A model generated the notes under the pieces. The model saw only the letters and a program-made list of their open reading frames with translations. It searched no databases and was not told where the DNA came from. The translations under genes and the position numbers were made by a program. 64,000 bases of DNA. It comes from Botrytis cinerea B05.10 (lineage: Eukaryota > Ascomycota > Leotiomycetes > Helotiales > Sclerotiniaceae). The DNA lies in contig NC_037323.1 in assembly GCF_000143535.2 (NCBI RefSeq), forward strand, positions 1,364,001 through 1,428,000, given 5' to 3'. Shown here piece after piece: positions 1 through 11,087 of this stretch. Position 1 is the first letter of the stretch. Each line of letters opens with the position of its first letter.

Positions 1-5
1 ACCTA

Positions 6-1862
6 ATGTTGACATCAGACCATATGTTGCTTGACGATGAGTATATCATGGAGGACCAGGAAGATTTGAATAGTGATAGGTTTCTTTCTGCTTTCGAAGC
101 AAAAATACATGGCAATGGAGATAACGACAATTCGGCGAGGATAATTTCATTGGGTAGGTGTTTGGATGCCCACGGTACGCATGGAAGTCAAGAAATTCGC
201 CCAACTCCAAGACGTTCATCACTACTTAAGACAATCAACAAAGCTGAAATCTCACATGAGTCTTGGGGTAAAGCGTCACCATTTTCTCGCACAGCCATCA
301 GATCGATTTGCGATACCAGTATGAAACAACCAATGCCCACCCGTCCTGCACAACATCCGGTTCTCCGCTTAAGCTCACCTAAGTGTAACAGTAGTGTGCT
401 TGCACAGGTCGGGGGCTCGAAAAGTGTGTTTTCCGAGGATCAATTGGTGGATAACGAGATGTGGAAAGCATGGATGCCACTACCCACAGGGAACACAGAG
501 CGCAACAACTATGAAAGGGAAGAACATCCGAAGAATAGGAACTTGTCAATAAGCCCGGGAGTAAGTGTCATTCCAACCGTACGTGAGAAGACCTTTAGCA
601 GCTCAAGATCCAATGATGAGGATTCAGGTGGAAAATACGAGCATTCCGAGTCTTGGGGAGGCTGCGAAAGCTCGATGACACAAGAGCAGTCTACAACAGT
701 ACATAACAGAGATTGGTCTCCATCGAATAACGTCGACAATATTTCATCCAATGATATGCCGCACAGCTCGGATGTCTATGACCAGTTTTTCTCATCTGAT
801 AGATGTGAGCTTGGAAATTTGGGAGAGGGACCATTGATATCCACACAATATAGGAATCAGGACAATACCACAATCAAACCACAAGACAAGCGATCGCCAC
901 AGAGAACATCTTCGAGCATTCCATGGAATCCCCCTAGAAGCTCAAGTCCTGGGATAACCAGGCCTTTCCATAGCAACTTTGTCAGTAGTCCTTGTTCCAA
1001 AGTTCCCCCTATTCAGCAGACGCCTACCTCTACTAGACAAACAACTGAATTTGAAAAGACTGCACTGCAACACAATCAAATACCAAAGACGTATCAAAAT
1101 TTGGGTATAATAGAGGAATCTCCGACGAAAGGTGTCCAGAGGAAAGTAGACCAAAATGAACTCTGGATGAAGTTTGTTTTTGACGAGGCTAGTGAAGAGA
1201 AAGACGCGGTACTGAGAAAGACTACATCTACAGGATTTGAGCTCGAGAAAAGGGAACCCTCGCCAGCTTTTTCAACCTTTGTGCACAATTCAGTCGAGTC
1301 TGAAAGTCCATTGCAACCTAGATATGTTACGCAAGCGAATAGTCGTATCACTTGGCAAGATCCACAGCAAGGAAACAGCAGCGTATATAGGAATGAATTT
1401 GGCCAGTCCTCCAATTACTCAACAATCGCTTATCAGTCCAGTGTCAACCACGACCCTGTAGGGGCGGCTGCCCGAAATAAAAGTACACCATATCCGTTGG
1501 AAGGAAAACATCATCAAACTAGTAGAGATTCGGGTTCAAATAATCGTACCTCTGCAGTAGACTCAACCAACTTCGGAATCTCAAATAGTAGTACATCCTC
1601 ATCTCCAAAGACGGACTCGCTTTCTATGATGGCAGTCTCAGGTTCTCAGATCAATACATCAACAACAACAACGACTCAAAGATCTTTCCTAGAACCGCAT
1701 TGCAAGGTTATCTTCACCAAACCTCAGCCATTTATTGGATCGAAATCAGAGGTAAAATTTTCATCTCCTGATAGAACTATCCGTATCGGCAGGAAAGATC
1801 TCAAAAAACAGATGAGCAGTGGTAATAGCAGAATGTTTCTGGAAGAGATAGAGGATGATTAA
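6..1862 (+). CDS. Large, mostly disordered fungal protein of unknown function (possibly 5'-partial)
   Basis: A 618-codon open frame that I do not recognise. The composition is rich in Ser, Thr, Asn, Pro and Gln, and I see no membrane helix or signal peptide. Two similar short aromatic motifs stand out: DNEMWKAWM near residue 150 and QNELWMKFVFDEA near residue 390. The C-terminus has a basic patch with VIFTKPQPF followed by an acidic end. Spaced Trp motifs in a disordered chain suggest a scaffold or regulatory protein, but that is only an impression. The first ATG lies six bases from the window edge, so an upstream exon may be missing. The low-complexity composition is even throughout and no internal stop occurs in 1.85 kb, so I take it as a real gene. 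Confidence 0.7.
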   Translation: MLTSDHMLLDDEYIMEDQEDLNSDRFLSAFEAKIHGNGDNDNSARIISLGRCLDAHGTHGSQEIRPTPRRSSLLKTINKAEISHESWGKASPFSRTAIRSICDTSMKQPMPTRPAQHPVLRLSSPKCNSSVLAQVGGSKSVFSEDQLVDNEMWKAWMPLPTGNTERNNYEREEHPKNRNLSISPGVSVIPTVREKTFSSSRSNDEDSGGKYEHSESWGGCESSMTQEQSTTVHNRDWSPSNNVDNISSNDMPHSSDVYDQFFSSDRCELGNLGEGPLISTQYRNQDNTTIKPQDKRSPQRTSSSIPWNPPRSSSPGITRPFHSNFVSSPCSKVPPIQQTPTSTRQTTEFEKTALQHNQIPKTYQNLGIIEESPTKGVQRKVDQNELWMKFVFDEASEEKDAVLRKTTSTGFELEKREPSPAFSTFVHNSVESESPLQPRYVTQANSRITWQDPQQGNSSVYRNEFGQSSNYSTIAYQSSVNHDPVGAAARNKSTPYPLEGKHHQTSRDSGSNNRTSAVDSTNFGISNSSTSSSPKTDSLSMMAVSGSQINTSTTTTTQRSFLEPHCKVIFTKPQPFIGSKSEVKFSSPDRTIRIGRKDLKKQMSSGNSRMFLEEIEDD

Positions 1863-2239
1863 AGCGTCTGCGTGTTTGAAAGATGCATTTTGTACTTATG
1901 GTGCCCCTTTTCAATAGGATTGGCTGAGTATAGTAGCTATTATCTAAACTTAGAGAGCTGGAATTGGCTAGATATTTAACATTTGATTTATTGCAAAATA
2001 ACAGGCAACCAGACATCATTTGCACAAATAGAATCACAAAGCGATATTGTCTGTGTGTAATCATACTTGCATATCCATAATTATGTGCAAAGGATGTTTT
2101 ATTTAGACACTTCCTTCTTCGGATTGTACTATCGGTAGCGGTCCTCGTCGGCATTCTCGTAAACTTGTACATAAAACCTCCAATCTTTTTGATAGTGAAA
2201 TTCGTTGCAGATAAATTTCCCCTTTGCGAAGTGTCGAGA

Positions 2240-3989
2240 GACTTTTCATAGCCATTTATAATCACAACGAATCGTCGGATCTCACTGTAAGCGCTGTTTC
2301 CAAGAAGAGTGGCGATAAAGTGGGAGTCATTCCGTGTTCCTTCGACTAGAGGACGTGCTAGCTCTGTCCATAGCGTCATAAATACACGACCCACTTTCCA
2401 GAAATCATGTTGAGTAGGAAGACCTCCACAATATTTGAACCCTAAAAGGTGTTATCACATGATGTTGTCTTGAAAGAGCAGAGGAAACCAACTTTCATCT
2501 AACTTTTCTTGGTGCGTTACCTGATCGTCAAACGCGTCTAAACTCTTGTCAGCTGAAGGTTATTTGCACCTTAAACTCAGAATCATACCGTTTGGAGGAG
2601 CTAGCGGTGTTATTATTGACATAGATTGCGGCCTACATACTGTAGATTTGATAGATGGTGCCAAATCCTTGGACAATATCAAATCCTTAGACAGTGCAGA
2701 ATACCTGGATGGTACCGAATCATTGGATATTGTTGAGTCCTCGGATAATGCCGAATATTTGGATGGTGCCCATGACGTGTTGCTAGAAACCAGGGTATCA
2801 TTGGTAGAGGAATATCGAGACGGCCATGGTACATTAGAAGGATCTCTGTTTGAAAAACTGGTGCTTACACTATAGTCTGGCCCTGGAGTCTTGTAGTAAC
2901 TGTTAGCCAGGGCTGGAGAAACTAATGCTGACTTTGGAGTTGTTTCATGACCATGATCATCGATACTATCCATCCGCGAAGTCACATAGACAGGATCAGC
3001 AAGCTCAATCTGTGAGCGATTCGTTGATTGCTTATTCTCGAGCACAGGATATCTGTAATCGCATTCTAGAGCTCCGGTGGAATTGGTCCGGTGGAATTGG
3101 TCCGGTGAGCACACTAAAACTGCCGATCATCCCAAACCCATTCGGACCATTCGGTACTGAGATCTGTGTCCTTTCTTTTGCTCGTAGACGAGTTCGTATC
3201 TAGCAGCGGAGCTTGCGGCGTTGTTAATGACGTAGGTTGAATCATAAACTCATTTAACTTAAGATCTCCGCCACGTTGGTCTTCCGGAATTTGGGTAAAA
3301 ACTTCCCGCCATAGAAATGTATTGTCTTTGAATGGAATATCTGCTGATCTCTCATGTATTTCAACAAATGGCGATGGCTCAATCTCATCGATCTCAGTGT
3401 CGAAGATATCAAATATATCGCTCTTGGAGTGTCCACAACCCGTACTGGGCACAGATTTGCTGTAACTTAGATCATCACGGCTTGGAAGAGCCATAATAGC
3501 ACGTTGTCTGAGATGGCTAGCAACATGTCTCTGTAAATTCTCGACTGCTTTGCTTGTGACGAACCTCGAATCCCTCGTCTTTATATTGGCTCGCTCGTTA
3601 ATCATATGCGTATCTAAATTTACGGAGATATCATGATCGGATTTCACCAAATCCTCTGGCGCTGCTCCACAGAAGGGGCAGTTACCAAATGCCGCCAAAG
3701 GAGGCCTTTTGCTGGCGTCTGCTAAAGTGTGAAGTTGATGGCTTTCAAAAGTATCGGAGTGGTGCTTCTCCAGGTGGTCTTCGAAACCATTTTCTTCTGA
3801 GAACATAACCAAGGGGTGGCCTTCAAAATTGCAGCACCATCGATAAGCGTGCTCCCACTGTTCGTGTTTTAGCCATGCGTTCTGGCTATCATATAAAATG
3901 TCTTGAGTGGAGCACCTTTTGAAAATGCAAATGTAAGGCTGTAAGTCCTTCCAAACATGCTTTCTACCAGAAGTTAGTCCTATAACTCA
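2240..3989 (-). pseudogene. Decayed C2H2-finger / DUF6590-type protein gene
   Basis: Three consecutive coding relics on the minus strand read as one gene. (1) 3986-3117 carries the fungal C2H2 tandem signature: HVWKDLQPYICIF, a finger-like C..C..H..H stretch, CPFCG, then NLQRHVASHLRQRAIMALP, ending in WSEWVWDDRQF. (2) 3114-2560, shifted frame, begins RTNSTGALECDYRYP, which such proteins usually carry just after the WDD motif, then a Ser/Asp-rich linker of degenerate repeats (about 2650-2830). (3) About 2440-2240 encodes FWKVGRVFMTLWTELARP and SEIRRFVVI, the hallmark of DUF6590. A plausible intron with donor CAG/gtaacg and acceptor ttttag lies between parts 2 and 3, but the phases do not match. 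Breaks: TGA at 3989-3987, a frame change at about 3114 beside a tandem repeat, and TAA at 2562-2560. After RRFVVI the frame no longer resembles the family. Family assignment is from memory of conserved motifs. Confidence 0.7.
2645..2835 (-). repeat. Degenerate short tandem repeats in the linker of the C2H2/DUF6590 relic
   Basis: On the plus strand, variants of GATGGTGCCGAATATTTGGA and ACAATGCCGAATCCTTGGA recur about every 15-30 bp. In the minus-strand frame they give repeated Ser-Lys/Glu-Asp units (SRYSALSKD, SKYSALSED). They look like an expanded coding repeat rather than a mobile element. Confidence 0.6.
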
Positions 3990-6053
3990 AAGTGGACCTG
4001 TGGTAAACAACAGAAACCGTTTCTGGCTTACAGGCTGTTGTGTCACGAACCGCCCTTGTTTTAATGCGCCAAAACTAGCCCACACCGTCCTCAAGCACGA
4101 GGACTCTATGGCTAAGTTACTCATTGGTAGAATTCTGCCTACTAAGACCAGCTTACTACAAACTGAATTTGACTCCAACATGACCTGACTAACTTCATTT
4201 CCTCAATTGGTTTGGAAACAAAACAAATTGCTCTTTTAAAGCCACCACTATGGCTCATCATTTGGCAGGTAATTGTTTGAACGAAATGAAGATGTCATCA
4301 TTCCATGTATTGATACCTCGTAGAGTCTACTATAGAATATAAGGGGTATGAGAGTAAATTATCTTCCAATTTTAGGTTATGGGAGTAATTTGCCATAGGC
4401 TATATGACTGGAAGAATTATTGTGATATAGTTCTAGAAGAGGCTCAATAATTAGTGGCATTTCTAGACTATGGAACTCGCAAAATGTCGTAGCAAGAATA
4501 GGCGATAAAATTCTGCCTACTAAAACACGCAAGCTATATTCAATTTTCCATGTGACTGACGTGTGTAGAATCATTTGGATTTTAAGGTTATCTGTAAAAG
4601 ACAGGCGTGGCTCAACATCGTAGATTGGTGTTATCAAAACTAGTACACAGCCCTAGGCCACTACGACATACTGATGCTTCCAGAAAGTATGCAAGTCCGA
4701 AGCTAGATGAGCATACCACAAGGTGATGAACTACAAGAGGACTAACTTGGTTTTCTTAGCGGCGGAATTGCATACTTTCTCGCAACGCGAATAGGCTTGG
4801 TGTGAAATTCTTGCCGCTAGGAAGGAAGGATATTAGGTATTAAACTTTTAGCTAATGTACCTCATCGATGTCGCCTTTCTTCCTTACACATTCTGGCGCT
4901 TCTTACCCGCGGAAGAACCATAGGCAAGTGCTCAAGTATTCACAATTGAGTTCTCGAACCCGTGAGGCCTCCGACTTTTTGTCGTTAAGGTCATCTACAG
5001 AGCGCTCATCTAGGCACACATCATAACGATACTCAGATCTTTTGAGTCCTGACCATTCCTCCGAAGTGTGCATCACTAGGGTTTCTTGAAAGGATTTCTT
5101 GGGAGCACAGTGGAGGCTCGCTCCTAGTTTGGGGAGATTTACTCCTGATCGATATCAACAGCGACACGCTCCGGGAAAAAGGCTGGAAGGCTAGATGAAC
5201 TATATTGCGATCGATCGATGCTTTACATGTCTACTACGCGTCGCCGCAAATCCTTCCCTTAAAGTACACATTATATAATTTATCAAACCTGTTCTAAAAT
5301 TACCAGGACCATATTTTGGGAATGGATGCTGATCATATGCCAGGGCGAGAGAAGCCTATTCGACGAAGAAAACCAAAAAACCGGGTAAGTGATCGTCATG
5401 CACAGACATCAAGATTCAAGATCCACTACCAAGGCGAAACAAAGGGAAAACTTGTTGTCCTTTGCATCTCCCACGAAATGACGCCACGGGTAACGGTGCA
5501 TATGTGGCGGTGCGTGTGGCCCAAGTTGTCATCTTCCTATATTGTCATTGGTCGAGAAGCTTGAGGATTGTGTAAAGTGGAATGACGGTAAACCAAAAAT
5601 CTCTCAAAAGCCATGTAAATCATTTGCTGTCCTCTCTTTCAATTTGTGACACTTAATTTACTAGAGAATGGAGTGGATGTCTCGATACACTGCATAAACG
5701 TCAAAGAAATAGATGAAGAAAGACTCCTCGGAGCTTTGCTCCGGTCATGTTGGGATTCTCGTTGGAAGTTGATACTTGTATCAAAATATGGCTACGTCAC
5801 ATAATAATGTTTTAGATATATGTTGCTGCCATTCACTCGAGGTTTCCTCGAAATGAATCAATCCTCTCTTCTATTCTGCATTCACATTAAAGTTTAAACT
5901 ATAAGCATAGCCACTCGAACCCTGCCTTGCCAGCCCTCTAATAAGTCGAACTCAAAGTTGTTCTCCATTATCAAGTCTACACACAACACGAACATATATC
6001 CTCAACAAACGTCAAACTTCAACGGCACCGCACAACGCAACTGCAAACACAAA
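3990..6053. other. Intergenic tract with diverged repeat copies; no convincing gene
   Basis: No gene is recognised. On the minus strand two related stretches (about 4185-4100 and 4560-4480) share the core TTAGTAGGCAGAATT plus flanking similarity, as two diverged copies of one repeat would. A separate inverted pair, CTTAGCGGCGGAATT near 4757 and AATTCTTGCCGCTAGG near 4810, looks like a short hairpin or remnant of an inverted-repeat element. A short ATG-started frame at 5322-5564 has no recognisable motif and I do not call it. The stretch just before 6054 is the 5' region of the next gene. Confidence 0.4.
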
Positions 6054-6605
6054 ATGGCACCTTTGATTACAATGCAAAAGTCGCCCGAAAGAGCATTTGC
6101 TCTGCAGAAATACTTGATCCTCCACTCTCAGCATGATGCTCTCCAGAAGCACATCAACCAAGTGGCTGCTTCCATTCCCGATAGTCCCACCGGATATACT
6201 GATCGTCATCGCAACTTTTCCATCTCTTCAGACAGCAGTACTGGTAGTGATGCATCCATTTCACCTCTCAGTCCACCTATCCCCAACATCAACTCCCGCA
6301 GGGGCAGTCTTCCAACCTCTTTCGGGCACATGCAACATTCTCACCGCGAAGAAAGAACCAATTCACTACCAGCGGTTGCGGATGAATCGGTCGTTGAAGT
6401 GATTCAGGAGGATGAGCAGAAGTTGAAGGATGTGAACCAACAAATCAAGACTGCCTTGACTGATCTACTCAACTGTGAGAGTGTAAAGGGCGATGTCAGA
6501 TATAGGAAATGGGTTCAAACACGATTGATGGACACGGAAAGAGAATTGAAGGAGCGCAGAACGAGAAGTTGTGAGAGGAGAAGAAGCGAAGACATGAGTC
6601 TTTGA
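6054..6605 (+). CDS. Small conserved fungal protein with C-terminal helical region
   Basis: A single-exon frame of 183 codons. The start is the first good ATG (AAAATGG context), preceded by a CA-rich leader typical of fungal 5' UTRs; the open frame extends upstream to 5958 without an ATG. The N-terminus (MAPLITMQKSPERAFALQKY, then a helix with HDALQKHINQ) and the C-terminal half (about residues 110-175, rich in Glu, Lys and Arg, with a charged helix around YRKWVQTRLMDTERELKERR) look structured; the middle is Ser/Pro rich. The pattern suggests two helices joined by a disordered linker. I believe similar proteins occur in other filamentous ascomycetes, but I know no function. Confidence 0.75.
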   Translation: MAPLITMQKSPERAFALQKYLILHSQHDALQKHINQVAASIPDSPTGYTDRHRNFSISSDSSTGSDASISPLSPPIPNINSRRGSLPTSFGHMQHSHREERTNSLPAVADESVVEVIQEDEQKLKDVNQQIKTALTDLLNCESVKGDVRYRKWVQTRLMDTERELKERRTRSCERRRSEDMSL

Positions 6606-7613
6606 AGAGATCCTTGAGATCGAACGATGAAATGGACGACAGACTAGAGGAACTGATACCCCGATAGAGTGGTTGGGCTAACGGCGGTATGGTATGATAG
6701 CTCCAAATGGGTATCGAATATCTACAGGATGGACACGGTTAGAAAAGGCGTTTTAGGAGGGGAGGAAGGATCTTTGGCTTTCCGGATTTTATTTGATACC
6801 CATACGCTGTTTTTCGCAGCACTACTATTCAATTCTATGACTTTTTCTGATGTATATTTACATACATGGCTTCACGAACATGATCTGTGATTTTGCAGAT
6901 GTTGTGTGTGATGTGTGATAATCGGTGAGTCGGAGTGTTATGTTATGAGTATTCTTCATGAACTCGTAAGCCATTCATGAAAAAGGGAAAGGCTCTGTCT
7001 TCTCCGCACGTTCTCTTTATCTTTATCTCAACCCACCTTTCTATGTCCTTTTTACTACGCCACCACCAACATCAACATCAATAAAAGAAAGTTTCGTCAC
7101 TACAATGATGAATGTCACTCTGCTTCGTATTAATAAAGATGCGGAGAATTTCAAGTATCAAACGTCTGATCTGAAGTTCCAACCGAGGCAATAATACCAG
7201 GTAATGCCGGATATGTCAGCCCGCAAAAACGTTAGAGTTCCAGATTTTCAGTCTCGGATGAAGCAGAATCCGTCTCGAAAGCATACATTCCAGACGAATT
7301 TGATACAAAACCGTCCCATGCTGCTATGCATTCTACTTTCTGAGTCAATGACCCCAGATCACAGGTGAGAAGGAGGTAGGCTATGCCGTTTTCATAATAG
7401 GATATTGAACTATTGATATCCGAGCACATTTATCTTTAAAGTACCTTCGGACGGCGTACATTAATAAAGGTCGCTCTACTGAATCTACATCGTTCGAAGA
7501 TTTTGGTTTTATATACGAATTCAATTGAAGTTTCATTGCAGAATTACATTGAGAGAATCTGTCCAAGAAGAGATTCCGAATTACACATTTAAAGCATAGT
7601 CGGCTTGGAAGAC
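6606..7613. other. Intergenic: 3' flank of the small protein gene and promoter region of the OSBP gene
   Basis: No coding signal seen. CA-rich stretches near 7050-7085 resemble transcribed leader sequence. No repeat or RNA gene recognised. Confidence 0.4.
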
Positions 7614-9189
7614 ATGGAGAAGTGCGCAGAAGAGAAGATTGCACCACAGCATAAAAGTGCATGGTTTGGATTCATCAAGGTATGGCATCTATCTTCTTTC
7701 TCATGTTTTTCATATCATCAATGTCTGGTCGCTGGGCACGACATGCACGCTGCTGATTTCAGATATACATCGATGGACGATATCCCGTAATGAGCTTCCC
7801 AGCGTTCAACGGGAATAGCATTCCTGCAATCGTTTACCCTCGAGATAATCATATACATACATACTAACGATTACTCCTTAGTCGATAGCAACATTCAAAG
7901 GCGATCTTTCAACGCTCACAGCGCCTCCATTTCTTCTCTCTCCACAATCAATTGTCGAATTCCCTACCTACTGGGCAGAACACCCCTCTCTGTTCATCGC
8001 ACCCACACAATCCGAGTCTGCTGAAGAAAGAGCGTTACTGGTATTAAAATGGTTCATTAGTACATTGAAGTGGCAGCATAGTGCTCGGGATGAGAATGGA
8101 AAGAAGAAGGGGATGAAACCCCTCAATCCGTTTTTGGGAGAGTGTTTTATGGGTTCTTGGGAGGATGATGGGGAGGGTACTGGAAAAACGGATTTGGTTG
8201 CTGAGCAAGTTAGGTAAAGTTTTTATACTTTGGGAAGAGAAATGGGAAGCAATACTAACGATTGACAGTCATCATCCGCCAGCTACAGCATATAATATCT
8301 CGAACGAAAAACATGGCGTACAAGTAAGTATTTCTGTTGCTTGTTAATTTAATTGTGTCTCATGCTAACACTCTTCCTCTAGCTCCAAGGCACCATCGCT
8401 CCACAATCCTACTTTAGCTCAACAGTACACATCGAGCGAAACGGCTATTCCATCCTAACCCTCTCTCAACACAACGAAACACACCTAATTACTCAGCCAC
8501 CTATACATATAGTCGGTATCATGTCCGGTTCTCTTAACCCTGAATTGAGCGGCACTTCCTATATCCGTTCCTCATCCGGTTTCACAACTCGAATATCTTA
8601 TTCCTCGAAAGGCTGGATCAGTGGAACACCTAACACATTTTCCGCAATCATATATAAAGACGGATGTGAGAGTACTCCAATATATAAAGCCGAAGGGCAG
8701 TGGAGTGGGGAATTCAAAATCAAGGACCTGAGAAGTGGAAAATGCATATTGCAATTGAATGCGAATTCTTTGAAGAGGAAATCGCTAAAAGTTAAACCGA
8801 TCGAGCAGCAAAAGGAATACGAATCGAGAAGAGCCTGGCGATATGTTACACAAGCTATTAATGAAAATGATGTTTTCAAAATTGGGAAAGAGAAAGGGAA
8901 GATAGAGAATGAACAGAGAGAATTGAGGAGGAAGGAAAAGGCTAAGGGGATAGTTTGGGAAAGAAGATTTTTTGTTAAGAGGGGGAGGGATGAAGTTGCG
9001 GAACGGTTAGCGAATGGATTAGAGGGATTAAGCTTAGAAAGTGGAGGTGGGATATGGAAGTGGGATAAGGAGAGGTATAGGGCTATGGAGCGTAGGGATA
9101 CGGAACAGATGAGACGAACGGATGATGTGAAGAATCCGTTAGTGACGAGATGGGAATCAGGGGTTATGGTAACGGAAGTCAGTATTTGA
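7614..9189 (+). CDS. Oxysterol-binding protein homolog, short Osh4/Kes1 type (lipid transfer)
   Basis: Four exons: 7614-7679, 7882-8213, 8269-8323 and 8383-9189, giving 419 aa (yeast Kes1/Osh4 is 434). All introns are GT-AG and keep phase. Hallmarks of the ORP ligand-binding domain are present: the lid-proximal WFGFIKSIATFKGDL, then APPFLLSP, NPFLGE (about residues 104-109) and EQVSHHPP, with the paired His at about 134-135 that bind phosphoinositide head groups. There is no PH domain or ankyrin region, so it belongs to the short class that exchanges sterol and PI4P between membranes (known for the family). The C-terminal third is unusually rich in Lys, Arg and Glu, as is common in this part of the fold. 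The first exon codes only 22 residues and the first intron is about 200 bp, so its start is the least certain point. Confidence 0.93.
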
Positions 9190-10632
9190 ATATTGGGTTA
9201 GATATCATTAGATAACGACTAGTTAATGAACATACTAGATCTACTTTTCAGGAGTTACCCTCACAGCAACCTCACCCAAAATGATGTAATAAGAGTGCAA
9301 TAACAAAAGCAGTACTGACCATCTCATTTCAAATAAATATCCTGCTGCCAACAACTTGGATGACTGCCTGGTATCTCGATCACTACCAACAGCGCATCCT
9401 CCATATTCCAATATTACATCTTCTAAAAACTGTAGATCTTATGATCACCAAAAAAAACAGCACTTCAACCAAGCTTTCGTAACCCCTCTACCAAGCTTTC
9501 CAGAATCCACAATCGCATGCACACCACGTATTAAAGTTCCACAGCATACTCGACAAGGCCAGCTGATGCCCGAGATCCTAGAAATCCTGGAATTTGTTAC
9601 CTTCCTTAGGTGATCCGCCTTGTTTGTAACGTTAATGGGCGCTTGGGGCTGGCTGGGCTGAGACCCCTCTTTATGATTTGCGGGTACATGCTGCTGAGGC
9701 ATCAATCATGTTGTGGACAGGGATTTATTTTGAGAGATAATCATTATGATGATGGTGGTGGTGGTGATGATGTCATACCCCGCAATGCGTGGATGTTGAT
9801 GGAATGGCCCCTCCCTTGAGCTTGAGGTCTATCATGACTCTAGCTATATGGGGTGAATGAAATTCAATTTAATTTCTATCCAGTTCAGTTGCTGTAGTGT
9901 GATATCGGGGACAGAAAATCTGGGAGGGTGATGCTTGGTTGGTTTAATGGAGTTTTTTGCTCCTATTTTTGAGGGGCTGGTAAGCTTGAGTTTGTACCAT
10001 GTATGCGTAGGTAGGTAGTAGTGCTACCCTTGGGTTAAATCTGAATTAGAGTTTTGATTTAACTGCACTGTATTTTGCTGTATTTATAGCTGATGGGTAC
10101 TGGTATTAGAGTGGTATCTTAAATAGGTATATATTCGAAAGTCTAATAAAATACTATAAGGCTGAGCTAAGGATGCGGGGGGTTCAGGCTAAGCCGTATT
10201 GAATCTATGGAGTCAGTATGGAAACTTTCAAGGTCTAGGTAGTTAAGGTTGTATAGAATTGCGATTAGTTCAATAGAATTCCGTAGTTCGAGCCACAGTA
10301 CTTATTATATTAGATGGAGAATTATTACTGGGTGGAATCATTGGAATGCCATGCACATCTATCTGCCTTTCAGCACCGACGGAATTGAATCTTAATTTTT
10401 CACTACCTACTATGTGCCTACATATTAATTTACTCCAAGATACATACGGCTTACTAGCGGTCAAAGCTTACTCGGTAGATTTCAAAGGTCCCAAGTCTAG
10501 ACCTTTATAATAAGATCCCGCATGAGCATAGCTAGCACACACAAAAATTCTCAACACAACATCGCAGTCTCGACTTTCTTCAACAGTCACCCAGGAATCT
10601 CCAATTAATTTACACCTTTCCTACATTCGAAG
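9190..10632. other. Intergenic, no gene recognised
   Basis: Contains short frames without family motifs, a GGT/GAT-rich stretch near 9747-9770 and AT-rich low-complexity DNA at 9840-10330. The last 120 bases before 10633 are CA-rich and look like the leader of the next gene. Confidence 0.4.
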
Positions 10633-10724
10633 ATGGCTTCTCTTGACGATATGCAGTCATCCGCCTTGAATGACTCTGAAAAGAAGATTCTAAAAATAAC
10701 ATCGCAGGTGCCAACGAAGATGAA

Positions 10725-11087
10725 ATGCCTGCAGTGATCCATGCTGAGTATATTTCCGAACTCAAGCAGCGATATTTCGGTCTCGAGCAGCGATATGCCA
10801 ATATGCAGGAACTGCATTACCATCGGATTTATCTTGCAATGATTTTGGGTTTCTCAGCATTTGTGGTTGTTTGCATACTTAATGCAAAGAAAGTAAGCTT
10901 ATACTCTCTTCAAAGTATCAGATATTTAGGACATTCTAATATATCATGTTTTTCGGTTTACCAGCAATACTTCATCTCAATTCGATTAGCGGTTCGTTCT
11001 TTGGATATGCGACCTGCATACACATACAATGATAGGATATTACGACATTTACGATACAATACGAAAGTCCAGGATACGAATTTATGA
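10725..11087 (+). CDS. Small single-pass membrane protein; upstream ATG frame shifted
   Basis: Exons 10725-10892 and 10965-11087 give about 96 aa; the 72-bp intron (gtaagc...ccag) is a multiple of three, so the frame also reads through. A charged helix (ISELKQRYFGLEQRY) precedes one hydrophobic segment (IYLAMILGFSAFVVVCIL) and a short basic tail. I know no family. An ATG at 10633 opens a second frame (MASLDDMQSSALNDSEKK) that meets a stop at about 10735, while the downstream frame remains coding-like upstream of 10725 (SKNNIAGANEDEM). A one-base slip near 10680-10690 would join them. Either the gene is frameshifted, the assembly has an indel, or 10633 starts a uORF. Confidence 0.5.
   Translation: MPAVIHAEYISELKQRYFGLEQRYANMQELHYHRIYLAMILGFSAFVVVCILNAKKVSLYSLQSIRYLGHSNISCFSVYQQYFISIRLAVRSLDMRPAYTYNDRILRHLRYNTKVQDTNL

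Noticed and set aside
1801..2394. 197-codon minus-strand frame as a separate gene
   Set aside because: Only its first third matches DUF6590; the rest does not look like protein, and it overlaps the end of the plus-strand gene. Treated as part of the decayed C2H2/DUF6590 gene.
2546..2875. Plus-strand frame with SLD/EYLDG repeats
   Set aside because: It is the mirror of the Ser/Asp repeats of the minus-strand relic; the minus frame continues family motifs.
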